Below are positions 8,806 through 16,676 of a stretch of DNA of 64,000 nt, in pieces. The notes beneath the pieces were generated by a model. The model was not told the origin of the DNA, searched no databases, and saw only the letters and a program-made list of their open reading frames with translations. The position numbers and the translations under genes are program-made. Numbering within the stretch: position 1 is the first letter of the stretch; each line of letters opens with the position of its first letter. Source of the DNA: Nocardia vinacea (GTDB taxonomy: Bacteria; Actinomycetota; Actinomycetes; Mycobacteriales; Mycobacteriaceae); the NCBI RefSeq assembly GCF_035920345.1, contig NZ_CP109149.1, positions 2,232,001 to 2,296,000 of the forward strand. Direction: 5' to 3'.

Positions 8806-9698
8806 CCGAAATCGGTTCGCTGACCACCGAAGCGTCGAATCCACGCACCAGCGCGCTGGATTCGATGCCGATCGAGGAGTTGCTGCGCACCATGAACGCC
8901 GAGGATGTCGGTGTGGCCTCCGCTGTCGCGCAGGCGATTCCGGAGATCGCGCGGGCGGTCGAGCTGATCGTCGCGGCGCGGCGGCGCGGCGGTCGATTGA
9001 TCTACGTCGGCGCGGGCACCAGCGGCCGCCTCGGGATGCTCGACGCGGTCGAATGCCCACCGACCTTCGGCACCGATCCCGGCGAGGTCCTCGGCATAAT
9101 CGCGGGCGGACCGGATGCCTTCCTGCGAGCCGTCGAAGGTGCCGAGGACGATCCCGCGCTTGCCGTCGCCGACCTGTCCACCATCGCACTCACCGGCGAC
9201 GATGTGGTCGTCGCACTGGCCGCCAGCGGCCGAACCCCCTACGCCGTCGGTGCGCTGCGGTATGGCCGCTCGGTCGGTGCCGCGACGGTCGCGATTTCGT
9301 GCAACCGCAATGCCGAAGCCAGCGCATACGCCGACGTCGGCATCGAAGTCGAAACGGGCCCTGAGGTTTTGACCGGCTCCACCCGGTTGAAGGCGGGCAC
9401 AGCACAGAAAATGGTGTGCAATATGCTCTCCACCGCCGCCATGGTGCGGGCGGGAAAGGTCTACGGCAATCTGATGGTGGATGTGAAGCCCACCAATGCC
9501 AAACTCGTCGACCGCGCGCGCCGCATCGTCGCCGAGGCGACCGGAGTAGACCCCGCCACCGCCGCGGCACTACTGGGCGCAGCAGATGGTCACGTGAAAA
9601 CCGCGATCGTCATGCGCTTGGCCGGAGTCGACGCGTCGGCGGCCCGCGCACTGCTCCACAACGCGGACGGACAGGTGCGCGACGCCGTGCGTCACTGA
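8802..9698 (+). CDS. murQ: N-acetylmuramic acid 6-phosphate etherase
   Basis: 298 residues, the usual MurQ length. It cleaves the D-lactyl ether of MurNAc-6P to GlcNAc-6P and lactate. The SIS-fold signatures are clear: LIYVGAGTSGRLGMLDAVE, CPPTFGT.P, AGGPDAFLRAVEGAEDD (with the catalytic Glu region), and the late MurQ block TGSTRLKAGTAQKMVCNMLSTA. A C-terminal helical domain (about 255-298) follows. GTG 8802 overlaps the stop of a seven-codon minicistron. It ends the operon; the next gene is 95 bases away and unrelated. Confidence 0.95.
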   Translation: MTEIGSLTTEASNPRTSALDSMPIEELLRTMNAEDVGVASAVAQAIPEIARAVELIVAARRRGGRLIYVGAGTSGRLGMLDAVECPPTFGTDPGEVLGIIAGGPDAFLRAVEGAEDDPALAVADLSTIALTGDDVVVALAASGRTPYAVGALRYGRSVGAATVAISCNRNAEASAYADVGIEVETGPEVLTGSTRLKAGTAQKMVCNMLSTAAMVRAGKVYGNLMVDVKPTNAKLVDRARRIVAEATGVDPATAAALLGAADGHVKTAIVMRLAGVDASAARALLHNADGQVRDAVRH

Positions 9699-9792
9699 TA
9701 TTCCGTTCGCCGAATCCCCACGCGGCCAACCGCTACCCTGGCCCACAGTTCCGCGCCCCGGTGGAACGATGTGTCGGCAATTCGGAGGCGCC

Positions 9793-10230
9793 ATGCTGTC
9801 CCTGGAGGAGATTTCCGACCGCCTGGAGATCGAGGACCTCATGGTCCGGTACTCACACGCGGTCGACACCCAACAGTGGGATCTGCTCGACGAGATTTTC
9901 ACCGCGGATGCGCATATCGACTATTCGGCCATGGGCGGCGCGGTCGGTGATCTCGAATCCACCAAGAAGTTCCTCGCCACCGTGATGCCGAACTTCCTTG
10001 CGTTTCAACATCTGATCAGCAATTCGTCCATCACCGTCGACGGTGACAGCGCCACCGGGCGCACCATGTGTCACAACCCGATGCTGGTCTCGACCGGCGA
10101 AGGTCAGCAGAGTCTGATGCTGTGCGGGCTCTGGTATCTGGATACCTTCGCCCGCGTCGACGGCCGATGGCGGATCAAGCAGCGCGTCGAGGAGAAGAGC
10201 TTCATGTTCGTCGCGCCGGGCACTGCCTGA
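9793..10230 (+). CDS. SnoaL-like / NTF2-fold protein
   Basis: 145 residues of the nuclear-transport-factor-2 fold: EEISDRLEIEDLMVRYSHAVDTQQWDLLDEIFTADAHIDY at the N-terminus is the usual opening of SnoaL-like proteins, and the end (RVDGRWRIKQRVEEKSFM) gives the last strands. Members act as isomerases, dehydratases or hydrolases on small polar-aromatic or steroid-like compounds, so no reaction is named. ATG 9793 follows GGAGG at 5 bases; an earlier ATG at 9769 lacks one. Single gene, closed by a hairpin. Confidence 0.82.
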   Translation: MLSLEEISDRLEIEDLMVRYSHAVDTQQWDLLDEIFTADAHIDYSAMGGAVGDLESTKKFLATVMPNFLAFQHLISNSSITVDGDSATGRTMCHNPMLVSTGEGQQSLMLCGLWYLDTFARVDGRWRIKQRVEEKSFMFVAPGTA

Positions 10231-10236
10231 ATACGA

Positions 10237-10266
10237 ATCGAGGCTCCCGGATTCGGGAGCCTCGAT
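10237..10266 (+). terminator. Hairpin between convergent genes
   Basis: Perfect 13-base inverted repeat (ATCGAGGCTCCCG at 10237-10249, loop GATT, mirror 10254-10266) directly after the SnoaL-like stop and four bases before the metallothionein stop on the other strand. No T tract follows, as is usual in actinobacterial terminators. It could serve both genes. Confidence 0.75.
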
Positions 10267-10269
10267 CGG

Positions 10270-10371
10270 TCATTCGTGTTGGCATTTATCTCCGCACGAG
10301 CACCGGCCGCCATCCTGGCAACCGCACCGACAGTCCGGACCGCAAGCACAGGGAAGAACGCTGGGAACCAT
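10270..10371 (-). CDS. Metallothionein-like small Cys-rich protein
   Basis: 33 residues with eight cysteines in the C-terminal 23: CxC, GPDCRCGC, GGRCSCGDKC, then QHE. Such CxC clusters bind Cu(I), Zn or Cd as thiolate clusters; mycobacterial MymT is the best known actinobacterial copper metallothionein, though it is longer and not obviously the same family. The start at 10371 is chosen because GGAGAGG lies six bases upstream; an in-frame ATG at 10410 would give 46 residues but has no site. The short Cys region is too small for usual gene callers. No metal-regulator gene is next to it. Confidence 0.7.
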   Translation of the reverse strand: MVPSVLPCACGPDCRCGCQDGGRCSCGDKCQHE

Positions 10372-10433
10372 CGCAAACCTCTCCGAAGTAGGGATTGCCG
10401 CCTGAGTCATAGCCGGGAAGTATAACCAGGCGC

Positions 10434-10832
10434 TCAGCCGGTCTTGTGTGCCACGGAGAAGACCCGTCGGAACGGCAGCCAGGTGGTGCCGTCGAGCTGG
10501 CGCGGATAGGCCGCACGCAAGAGCGGCGCCAACTGTGCGGTGAACTCCTGCCAGGCGGTGTCGTCGAGTGCGTTGCGCACCGGACGCAGGGCGGTTCCGG
10601 TGACCCATTCGAGTACCGGATCCTCCCCCGACAGGCGTTGCAGGTAGGTCGTTTCCCATGCGTCGATAACCGCTCCCGGCCAGCGCTCGGCCAGCGAAGC
10701 GGTGAGATGTCCTGGGCCGCAGCCGAGATCGACGACGCGGCGCGGATCCTCGGCCCCGATACGACCGAGAAGTTCGAAGAATGGACGCGAGCGGTGGTCA
10801 TCGAAGGCCAGATACTTCTTGGGATCCCACAT
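10434..10832 (-). pseudogene. tam: Trans-aconitate 2-methyltransferase (Tam), internally deleted
   Basis: 132 residues where Tam normally has about 255. The N-terminus is intact (MWDPKKYLAF.DHRSRPF.ELL, then SAM motif I VVDLGCGPGHLTASLAERWPGA). It then jumps in frame to the family C-terminus (DAWETTYLQRL.GEDPVLEWVTGTALRPV through PFRRVF). The missing 120 or so residues hold the rest of the Rossmann fold, including the acidic end of strand 2 and the substrate region, so methyl transfer is unlikely. No stop or frameshift is present and GGAG precedes the ATG, so a protein may still be made. Confidence 0.75.
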
Positions 10833-10963
10833 CGGCAGCTCCAAGTCGATTCAACCAAACCGTACGTTCGTACTGTATTCCGCATCGGCTGGTCCGGCAA
10901 GAAGCAGCCGGAATTTCCGGCGCACTGTGTGGGTTGGTGCGGGAAACAACCGATGGGAGTGCA

Positions 10964-11374
10964 GTGAACGACTTCAATGCGCAGGTGATCAATGAGTTCC
11001 GCGCGAATGCGGGCAAGGTCGGCGGGATGTTCGACGGTGCGTCGATGGTGCTGATCACGACGACGGGCGCCAAATCCGGCCGCCAGGTCACCAGCCCGCT
11101 GGTTTACCTCCCGGACGGCGAGCGGATCGTGCTCATCGCCTCGAACGGCGGTGCTGATAAGCATCCAGCCTGGTACCACAACCTGCGCGCGAATCCGGAA
11201 TTCACCGTGGAGCTCGGCACCGAGAGCTATCCGGCGAAGGCCGAAGAGGTGACCGGCGCCGAACGCGACCAACTGTATGCGCGGATGGTCGAGATCATGC
11301 CGGGATTCGGTGAGTACCAAGCGAAGACTTCCCGGGTGATTCCGGTTGTCGCGGTGTATCGCCAAGTGGCCTGA
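10964..11374 (+). CDS. Deazaflavin (F420)-dependent nitroreductase family protein
   Basis: 136 residues of the Ddn family, which activates PA-824 in M. tuberculosis and reduces quinones or nitro compounds with F420H2. Marks are VLITTTGAKSGRQVTSPLVYL, IASNGGADKHPAWYHNLRANPEFTVELG, and the Tyr-rich tail. GTG 10964 is preferred: GGGAG stands five bases before it, and the protein begins just where the family does. The frame is open upstream to 10781 but that portion is antisense to the tam remnant. Confidence 0.88.
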   Translation: MNDFNAQVINEFRANAGKVGGMFDGASMVLITTTGAKSGRQVTSPLVYLPDGERIVLIASNGGADKHPAWYHNLRANPEFTVELGTESYPAKAEEVTGAERDQLYARMVEIMPGFGEYQAKTSRVIPVVAVYRQVA

Positions 11375-11383
11375 CGATCAACG

Positions 11384-11415
11384 TGCCAGCCCGGTCCACG
11401 ATGTCCGGGCTGGCA
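11384..11415 (+). terminator. Bidirectional hairpin terminator
   Basis: Inverted repeat TGCCAGCCCGG (11384-11394) and its complement (11405-11415) around a 10-base loop, ten bases after the nitroreductase stop and nine before the stop of the convergent FAD monooxygenase. No T run on either side. Confidence 0.75.
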
Positions 11416-11423
11416 TCAGCCGA

Positions 11424-12941
11424 TCAGGATTTGTCGCCGAACCAGCGTCGCAGCGCTTCGGCAAGTCCATCGCGCTCGCCGGAATCCGCGGCCCAGGCCA
11501 CGTAGCCGTCCGGTCGGATCAGCATCGCGGAAAGATCTCGTGGTGCAACGGGTTTCGCGGTCACCACGCGCACCCGATCCGACCACGGTGCGGCGATCGT
11601 CCTCAGCTCAGCGGAATCGGCCAGATCCAACAGGATTGCCCGACCATCGGTGAAGTGCGCACCGAGCCGACTGCCGTCGGACAGTTCGATATCCGGCGTG
11701 ACCGCGCCGACCACGTCGTGGCCGCCGCCGAGGTCGTAGCGGTGCAGCACACCAGAGATCTTCTTGAAGATGGCGGTGCTGCCGTCGCGGGTAGCGAGCA
11801 GATCGGTCATCACCTCGCGTAATGCCTTGCTGCGCTGGTCAATTCTCATCAGCGCGACCTGCGCGCGGGTCCACTCCAACACCCATGCGCCGACCGGATG
11901 ACGTTCGGCGGTGTAGGTTTCGAGGAGAGTTTCGCTCATGTCGCCGCGCACCACGGCCGCTAATTTCCAGCCGAGGTTGACCGCATCGCCGATGCCGAGA
12001 TTGAGGCCCTGCCCGCCGAACGGCGAATGCACATGGGCGGCGTCGCCGGCCAACAGCACCCGACCCTTGCGATAGTCGGTGACCTGGCGGGTGTTGTCGG
12101 TGAACCGCGTTGCCGAATGAACCGCGCTGATCTCGACCGGCACACCGGACACCGCGCGCACGCTGGCCTGCAATTCGGCCGCGGTGACCGGCGTTGTCCG
12201 GTCGGCGGGCGGACCGTCGAGTTCCACGGTAATGATCCTGCCCGGTATCGGACCACTGGTGTAGATCCCGGTTTGGGTGGTGTTCCAGCCTGGACGCAAG
12301 CCCTCGGCGCCGGTCATTTCGACGACCGCTTGATGGCCGGTGATCTCCGGGTCCAGACCCGGGAAATCGAATCCGGCCAGCTTACGGACCGTGCTACGGC
12401 CACCGTCGCAGCCGACGAGCCAGTTCGCGCGGACGGTGCCGTCGGCGAGGCGGACAGTGACACCGGATCCGTCATCGTCGAATTCGGTCAACTCCACACC
12501 GCGCCGGATCTCGATCCCGAGTTCGTCGGCACGCCGAGCCAGGATCGCCTCGATGGCCTGCTGGGCCACCAGCACCGCCTCGGCACCCGGGCCGAGTTCG
12601 GCGAAAACCGGGTCTTCGAAATCGATTTCGTCCGCACGGAGCATGATGCCCGCGAAATGACCAGCGATCGGCAGACGCTGGTTCGCGGCATTCGGGAACA
12701 TGCCCGCCGCGCGGATGCGCTGTACCGTCGCATTCTGCTGCTCGAGCAGGTCGGGCAGCATGCCGCGGCGGTAGAACGCCTGTGCGGTCGGCACATTGAT
12801 CGCGCCGGCCTTGATGGTCATATCGGGTTCGGCCAGTCGCTCGACCACCAGCACCTCGGCACCGCCGAGGCGGAGTTCGCAGGCCAGCATCAGTCCGACG
12901 GGTCCGGCACCGGCGACCATCACATCGAATGTCTCGTTCAT
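11424..12941 (-). CDS. FAD-dependent aromatic monooxygenase (PheA/TfdB type)
   Basis: 505 residues of the group A flavin hydroxylases. The dinucleotide motif VAGAGPVGLMLA (8-19) starts the Rossmann fold; a DG motif (VGCDGGRSTVRKLAG) binds NADPH/FAD; GD motif LLAGDAAHVHSPFGGQGLNLGIGDA completes FAD binding. A C-terminal thioredoxin-like domain (about 385-505) closes it, as in phenol and rifampicin monooxygenases. Start 12941 is where the family begins, though the frame is open to 13529. Rifampicin or polyketide hydroxylation is possible but cannot be told from sequence. It diverges from the esterase gene, with direct repeats just upstream. Confidence 0.88.
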   Translation of the reverse strand: MNETFDVMVAGAGPVGLMLACELRLGGAEVLVVERLAEPDMTIKAGAINVPTAQAFYRRGMLPDLLEQQNATVQRIRAAGMFPNAANQRLPIAGHFAGIMLRADEIDFEDPVFAELGPGAEAVLVAQQAIEAILARRADELGIEIRRGVELTEFDDDGSGVTVRLADGTVRANWLVGCDGGRSTVRKLAGFDFPGLDPEITGHQAVVEMTGAEGLRPGWNTTQTGIYTSGPIPGRIITVELDGPPADRTTPVTAAELQASVRAVSGVPVEISAVHSATRFTDNTRQVTDYRKGRVLLAGDAAHVHSPFGGQGLNLGIGDAVNLGWKLAAVVRGDMSETLLETYTAERHPVGAWVLEWTRAQVALMRIDQRSKALREVMTDLLATRDGSTAIFKKISGVLHRYDLGGGHDVVGAVTPDIELSDGSRLGAHFTDGRAILLDLADSAELRTIAAPWSDRVRVVTAKPVAPRDLSAMLIRPDGYVAWAADSGERDGLAEALRRWFGDKS

Positions 12942-12975
12942 GAGCTCGACTCTGCCGATGTGTGGTTGCGGCGGG

Positions 12976-13006
12976 CTTGCGTCGCCTTGCACGCGCCTTG
13001 CGTCGC
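12976..13006 (-). repeat. Direct repeats 5'-GCGACGCAAG upstream of the monooxygenase
   Basis: On plus, CTTGCGTCGC occurs at 12976-12985 and 12997-13006, with a weaker unit CTTGCACGCG at 12986-12995 between them. The start-to-start distances of 10 and 11 bases place all on one face of the helix, 35 bases upstream of the minus-strand monooxygenase ATG. It could be a regulator site or a slippage product. Confidence 0.4.
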
Positions 13007-13214
13007 ACCGGAACTCGTCGACCTCAGTCGAGCTGATCGATGGCTGCCACACCGATCGCGTGGTCGGTCTGCGACAACGCGGCGGCGGAGACGCCCGATG
13101 CGCCGATAACGGTAATCGCGTATCTGCGGCTATTCCGGAAGTTCTGCGAGGTGCTCGAAACTGTGGTCCGACGCCGGGTGCTGCGTAGAGAATCGAGTCG
13201 AGCGAAGGAGACTC

Positions 13215-14705
13215 ATGGAACCGATTGTTTCTGTCACCGGCGGCAAGATTCGCGGCCGGACGACCGCTGGCGTCAGCGCATTTCTCGGAGTGCCGTATGC
13301 GGCGGCGCCCGTCGGGCCCGCGCGGTTCCGGCTGCCGACGCTTGTGCCGGACTGGCAGGGGGTTCGTGATGCGCTCACTCACGGCGCAACCTGTGTGCAG
13401 ACCCACTATCCCCCGCCGATACACGCGCTGATCGGCAGTGACGGGATACCGGGCGACGAATATCTGAATGTCAATGTGTGGACACCGGATCCGGGCGGTT
13501 CCGGACTGCCGGTCATGGTGTGGATTCATGGCGGCGCATTCACCCGAGGGTCCAATGCGAGGGCGATCTACGACGGTGCGGCGTTCGCGCGCGACGGGGT
13601 CGTGCTGGTTTCGATCAATTACAGGCTCGGCATATCCGGCTTCGCGGCAGTGCCGGACGCACCGCTCAACCGGGGACTACACGATCAACTGTTCGCGCTG
13701 CAGTGGGTGCAGGAGAACATCGCGGCCTTCGGCGGGGATCCGAACCGGGTCACCATATTCGGTGAGTCGGCGGGCGGGATGAGTGTGGCGACGCTGATGG
13801 CCTCACCGCTGTCGCGCGGTTTGTTCCGGCAGGCGATCATGCAGAGCGGCAATGGATCCGCCGCGGTGGCCGTTGAGGATGCGCGCAAACTCGCCGGTGA
13901 ATTGGCCACGAGCCTCGGAGTCAGCCCCACCGCGGCTGATTTCGGCGAGCTCGGTCCCGATGAGCTACGCGGGGCGCAAGACGCGCTCGCGCTCGCGCTG
14001 ATGAGCGATCCGGATCCGGCGCGGTGGGGATCCTCCATCATCGGCAACGGGATGGGGATCATGGGTCTGCTTCCGGTGATCGATGGTGAGGTGATCGAAG
14101 GTCAGCCGGTCAAAGTTCTTGCCACACAACCTGATCGGGCGGTCCCGCTCATTGCCGGATGCACCGCCGAGGAGTTCCGGTTCTTCACGGTGCCGACCGG
14201 TATCGCCGCCGGAATCACCGCGGAGACACTGCCTTTCGTGCTCACCCGGTACGGACTCCATCCTGCGCTCGGGAATATCTACGGTGCCAATCGTCCGGGT
14301 GCCACGGCGGCGGATGTCTTCGCCGCCATCATTACCGATCGGGCCTTCCGCTCGGACACGCTGCGAATCGCGCAGTCGACCGCCGCCGCGGGTGCGCCGA
14401 GCTACGCCTATGAGTTCGCGTGGTCATCCGGCATCGAGGGGCTCGGGGCCTGTCATGTCCTGGAGGTGCCGTTCGTCTTCGACGCCCTCGCGGGCGCGCA
14501 GACCTTGACCGGCCCCAACCCGCCGCAACCGCTCGCCGATGAAATCCATTCGGCCTGGGTGGCTTTCGCCGAGTCGGGTGATCCGGGTTGGCCACGCTTC
14601 CAAGAGAATTCGCGTCTGGTCCAGATCTTCGACAGTCCGGACTCGAGTGTCGTGAGTGATCCCCGCGGGGACGAATTGGCGGCACTGCGGAAGTCCGTCG
14701 CTTAG
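13215..14705 (+). CDS. Type B carboxylesterase/lipase
   Basis: 496 residues of the alpha/beta-hydrolase carboxylesterase family. Oxyanion segment WIHGGAF at 103-109; nucleophile Ser185 within FGESAGGMSV; FLGVPYAAAPVGPARFRLP at 23-41 is the family start; DEYLNVNVWTP at 81-91. Glu and His of the triad are expected near 305 (GCTAEEFRFF) and 410 (GLGACHVLEVPFVFD). GAAGGAG lies six bases before the ATG. It has no signal peptide, so it acts in the cytoplasm. Substrate range in the family is broad. Confidence 0.92.
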   Translation: MEPIVSVTGGKIRGRTTAGVSAFLGVPYAAAPVGPARFRLPTLVPDWQGVRDALTHGATCVQTHYPPPIHALIGSDGIPGDEYLNVNVWTPDPGGSGLPVMVWIHGGAFTRGSNARAIYDGAAFARDGVVLVSINYRLGISGFAAVPDAPLNRGLHDQLFALQWVQENIAAFGGDPNRVTIFGESAGGMSVATLMASPLSRGLFRQAIMQSGNGSAAVAVEDARKLAGELATSLGVSPTAADFGELGPDELRGAQDALALALMSDPDPARWGSSIIGNGMGIMGLLPVIDGEVIEGQPVKVLATQPDRAVPLIAGCTAEEFRFFTVPTGIAAGITAETLPFVLTRYGLHPALGNIYGANRPGATAADVFAAIITDRAFRSDTLRIAQSTAAAGAPSYAYEFAWSSGIEGLGACHVLEVPFVFDALAGAQTLTGPNPPQPLADEIHSAWVAFAESGDPGWPRFQENSRLVQIFDSPDSSVVSDPRGDELAALRKSVA

Positions 14706-14712
14706 CCGCTCG

Positions 14713-14774
14713 AGATCAGGTGGAACTGGCGGTGGGAGCTACTCGGGCGATGCCCCATGGCATCCACCTGATCT
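14713..14774. terminator. Long-loop inverted repeat between convergent genes
   Basis: AGATCAGGTGGA (14713-14724) and its exact complement (14763-14774) flank 38 bases in the gap between the esterase and the LysR gene. The loop holds a further short palindrome around CCATGG. A terminator for both genes is the simplest reading. Confidence 0.55.
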
Positions 14775-14777
14775 TGG

Positions 14778-15656
14778 TTACCTGCCGAGTTTGGTGGTAG
14801 CGGAGGCGCGTAGGGCGGCGCGGGCCGCGACTACGGCTGGGTGTCGGCCGGTGCCGCGCCGGTAGGCCAGGTGGGTTTTGCGTCGGGTGGACAGGGCTGT
14901 GAGCACCACGTTCGGGGGTGGGGTGAGTGCGCCGAGTTCGGGGACGAGGGCGACCCCCTGGCCGGCCGCGACCAGGGCCAGGACTGTACTGAAATCGTCC
15001 ACGTGATGGCGAACCCGCGGGGTGAATCCGGCTGCCTGGCAGGCCCGGATCGTCATGGTGTGACAGAGCGTGCCGGGGGTGCCCGCGATCCAGGAGGCGT
15101 CGTGGTGGTCTTCCAGGGATGTAATGGTCGGGGTGGCCAGGTAGATGGTCTCCTCGAGGAGCGGCTCGGTGTCCAGGGCGGGATCGGGTTCGGCGGGCAC
15201 GTAGTCGTATTCCTGGACCAGCGCGACGTCCAGCGCATCCGTGCGCAGTGCGTCCGGGACGGTGGCCGGATCCAGTTCTGTGACCAGCAATTCCAGTCGC
15301 GGATGGTCGCGGCTCAGTGCGACCAGGGCCGGGGAGAGGATCGTGGCGACTGCCGTAGGGAAAGCGCCGATGCGCAGCGTTCCCGTAAGTGCGGCGCGGG
15401 AGGCCGCGAGGTCGGCGGTGGCTTGTTCGAGTGCCGCCAGGATTGTCTCGGCGTGTTCGACCAGGGTGAGTGCGGCGGGTGTGAGAGTGACGCCTCGCCC
15501 GGTCCGTTCGAGTAGCGGTACGCCTGCTTCCCGCTCCAGTGCAGTCAACTGCTGAGAGACCGCCGACGGCGTATAGTTCATCGCCTCCGCGACCGCCGCG
15601 ATCGTCCTGCGATGGGCCAATTCACGCAGCAGGCGCAGCCTTCGAACATCAAGCAT
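14778..15656 (-). CDS. LysR-family transcriptional regulator
   Basis: 292 residues. The HTH fills 1-60 (LRLLRELAHRRTIAAVAEAMNYTPSAVSQQLTALE, then LLERTGRGVTLT), followed by the effector domain with LRIGAFPTAVATILSPAL. It is transcribed away from the DapA-like gene across a 72-base gap that holds a symmetric site, so the two form a classic divergent regulator/target pair. The effector is not known. Start ATG 15656 is the family start. Confidence 0.93.
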   Translation of the reverse strand: MLDVRRLRLLRELAHRRTIAAVAEAMNYTPSAVSQQLTALEREAGVPLLERTGRGVTLTPAALTLVEHAETILAALEQATADLAASRAALTGTLRIGAFPTAVATILSPALVALSRDHPRLELLVTELDPATVPDALRTDALDVALVQEYDYVPAEPDPALDTEPLLEETIYLATPTITSLEDHHDASWIAGTPGTLCHTMTIRACQAAGFTPRVRHHVDDFSTVLALVAAGQGVALVPELGALTPPPNVVLTALSTRRKTHLAYRRGTGRHPAVVAARAALRASATTKLGR

Positions 15657-15693
15657 CAGTTCAGCTTATGCTCGGCGGAAGAAAGATGAACTG
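15657..15693. promoter_or_regulatory. Candidate LysR operator
   Basis: CAGTTCA at 15657-15663 and TGAACTG at 15687-15693 form a perfect 7-base inverted repeat around 23 bases in the divergent LysR/DapA-like gap. Its left arm touches the LysR start codon, as expected for autoregulation. Confidence 0.5.
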
Positions 15694-15728
15694 GACCTGA
15701 AGTATTGCGGCGGGCCAGTCTTGAAACC

Positions 15729-16622
15729 ATGACGCTCACCGGCCTATTCGTCCCTCTGATCACGCCGTTCGCCGCCAATGGCGATCTGGCCGCCGACGCA
15801 CTGGCGGGCCTGGCCCACGAGGTACTCGACGACGGTGCAACCGGCATCGTCGCCCTCGGCACCACCGCCGAAACCGCCACCCTCACCCCGGAAGAGCGTC
15901 ACCGCGTCCTCGATATCTGCGGCACTGTCTGCCGAGAACGCAACGCTCCGTTGATCGCCGGTGCGGGCACGAACTGCACCGCGGATTCGGCCGAAGCGCT
16001 CGCCGCCCTCGGGTCCGCCGTCACAGCCGCACTCACCGTTGTCCCCTACTACACCCGCCCCTCGGAAGCGGGCGTCATCGCCCACTTCCGTCACCTGGCG
16101 GCCTCCAGCCCGGTCCCCCTCATCGTCTACAACATCCCGCACCGCACCGGCCGTGCCCTCGGCCCCGACACCCTCCACGAACTCGCCCGCATCCCCAACA
16201 TCATCGGCTTCAAACACGCCGTCGGCGGCATCGACGACACCACAACCACTTTCATGGCCGCCCTCCCACCCGACGTCACCGTCCTGGCCGGTGACGACCT
16301 GCACACCGCCGCACTACTGGCCCTCGGCGCCATCGGCGGCATCCTCGCCACCGCCCACCTGACCACCTCCGCCTTCGCCACCCTGATCCACCTCTGGCGC
16401 AACGGCCCCATCCAAGAAGCCCGCACCCTCACCCACCGACTCACCCCACTCTCCGCAGCTCTGTTCGCCGAACCCAACCCGGTAGTCATCAAATCCGTCC
16501 TCGCCGCCCAAGGCCGCATCCCCACCCCCACCGTCCGGCTCCCCCTCCTCCCCGCCACCTCCGAAACAACCACCGCAGCCCTCGAAGCCCTGCACCAACT
16601 TTCCGTAACTGTCCGTGCCTGA
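15729..16622 (+). CDS. DapA-family lyase (dihydrodipicolinate synthase-like)
   Basis: 297-residue TIM barrel of the DapA/NAL superfamily, which forms a Schiff base between a Lys and pyruvate. Lys162 (IIGFKHAVGG), Tyr134 (LIVYNIPHRTG) and the Thr45-Thr46 pair (LGTTAETATL) are all present, as is YYTRPSEAG. The family includes true DapA, N-acetylneuraminate lyase and dehydration/aldolase enzymes. The presence of a dedicated LysR regulator hints at a catabolic or specialised enzyme, yet the residues fit DapA well. ATG 15729 is preferred over 15705. The third codon positions are unusually rich in C, above its neighbours. Confidence 0.85.
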   Translation: MTLTGLFVPLITPFAANGDLAADALAGLAHEVLDDGATGIVALGTTAETATLTPEERHRVLDICGTVCRERNAPLIAGAGTNCTADSAEALAALGSAVTAALTVVPYYTRPSEAGVIAHFRHLAASSPVPLIVYNIPHRTGRALGPDTLHELARIPNIIGFKHAVGGIDDTTTTFMAALPPDVTVLAGDDLHTAALLALGAIGGILATAHLTTSAFATLIHLWRNGPIQEARTLTHRLTPLSAALFAEPNPVVIKSVLAAQGRIPTPTVRLPLLPATSETTTAALEALHQLSVTVRA

Positions 16623-16676
16623 CCGTCTAATCCCCAGCGCACCAATCGGATTCACGAACCCGCGACGACGGCCCGC

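Noticed and set aside
12942..13529. Extension of the monooxygenase frame on minus by 196 codons
   Set aside because: It would run over the divergent esterase start; the FAD motif must be near the N-terminus.
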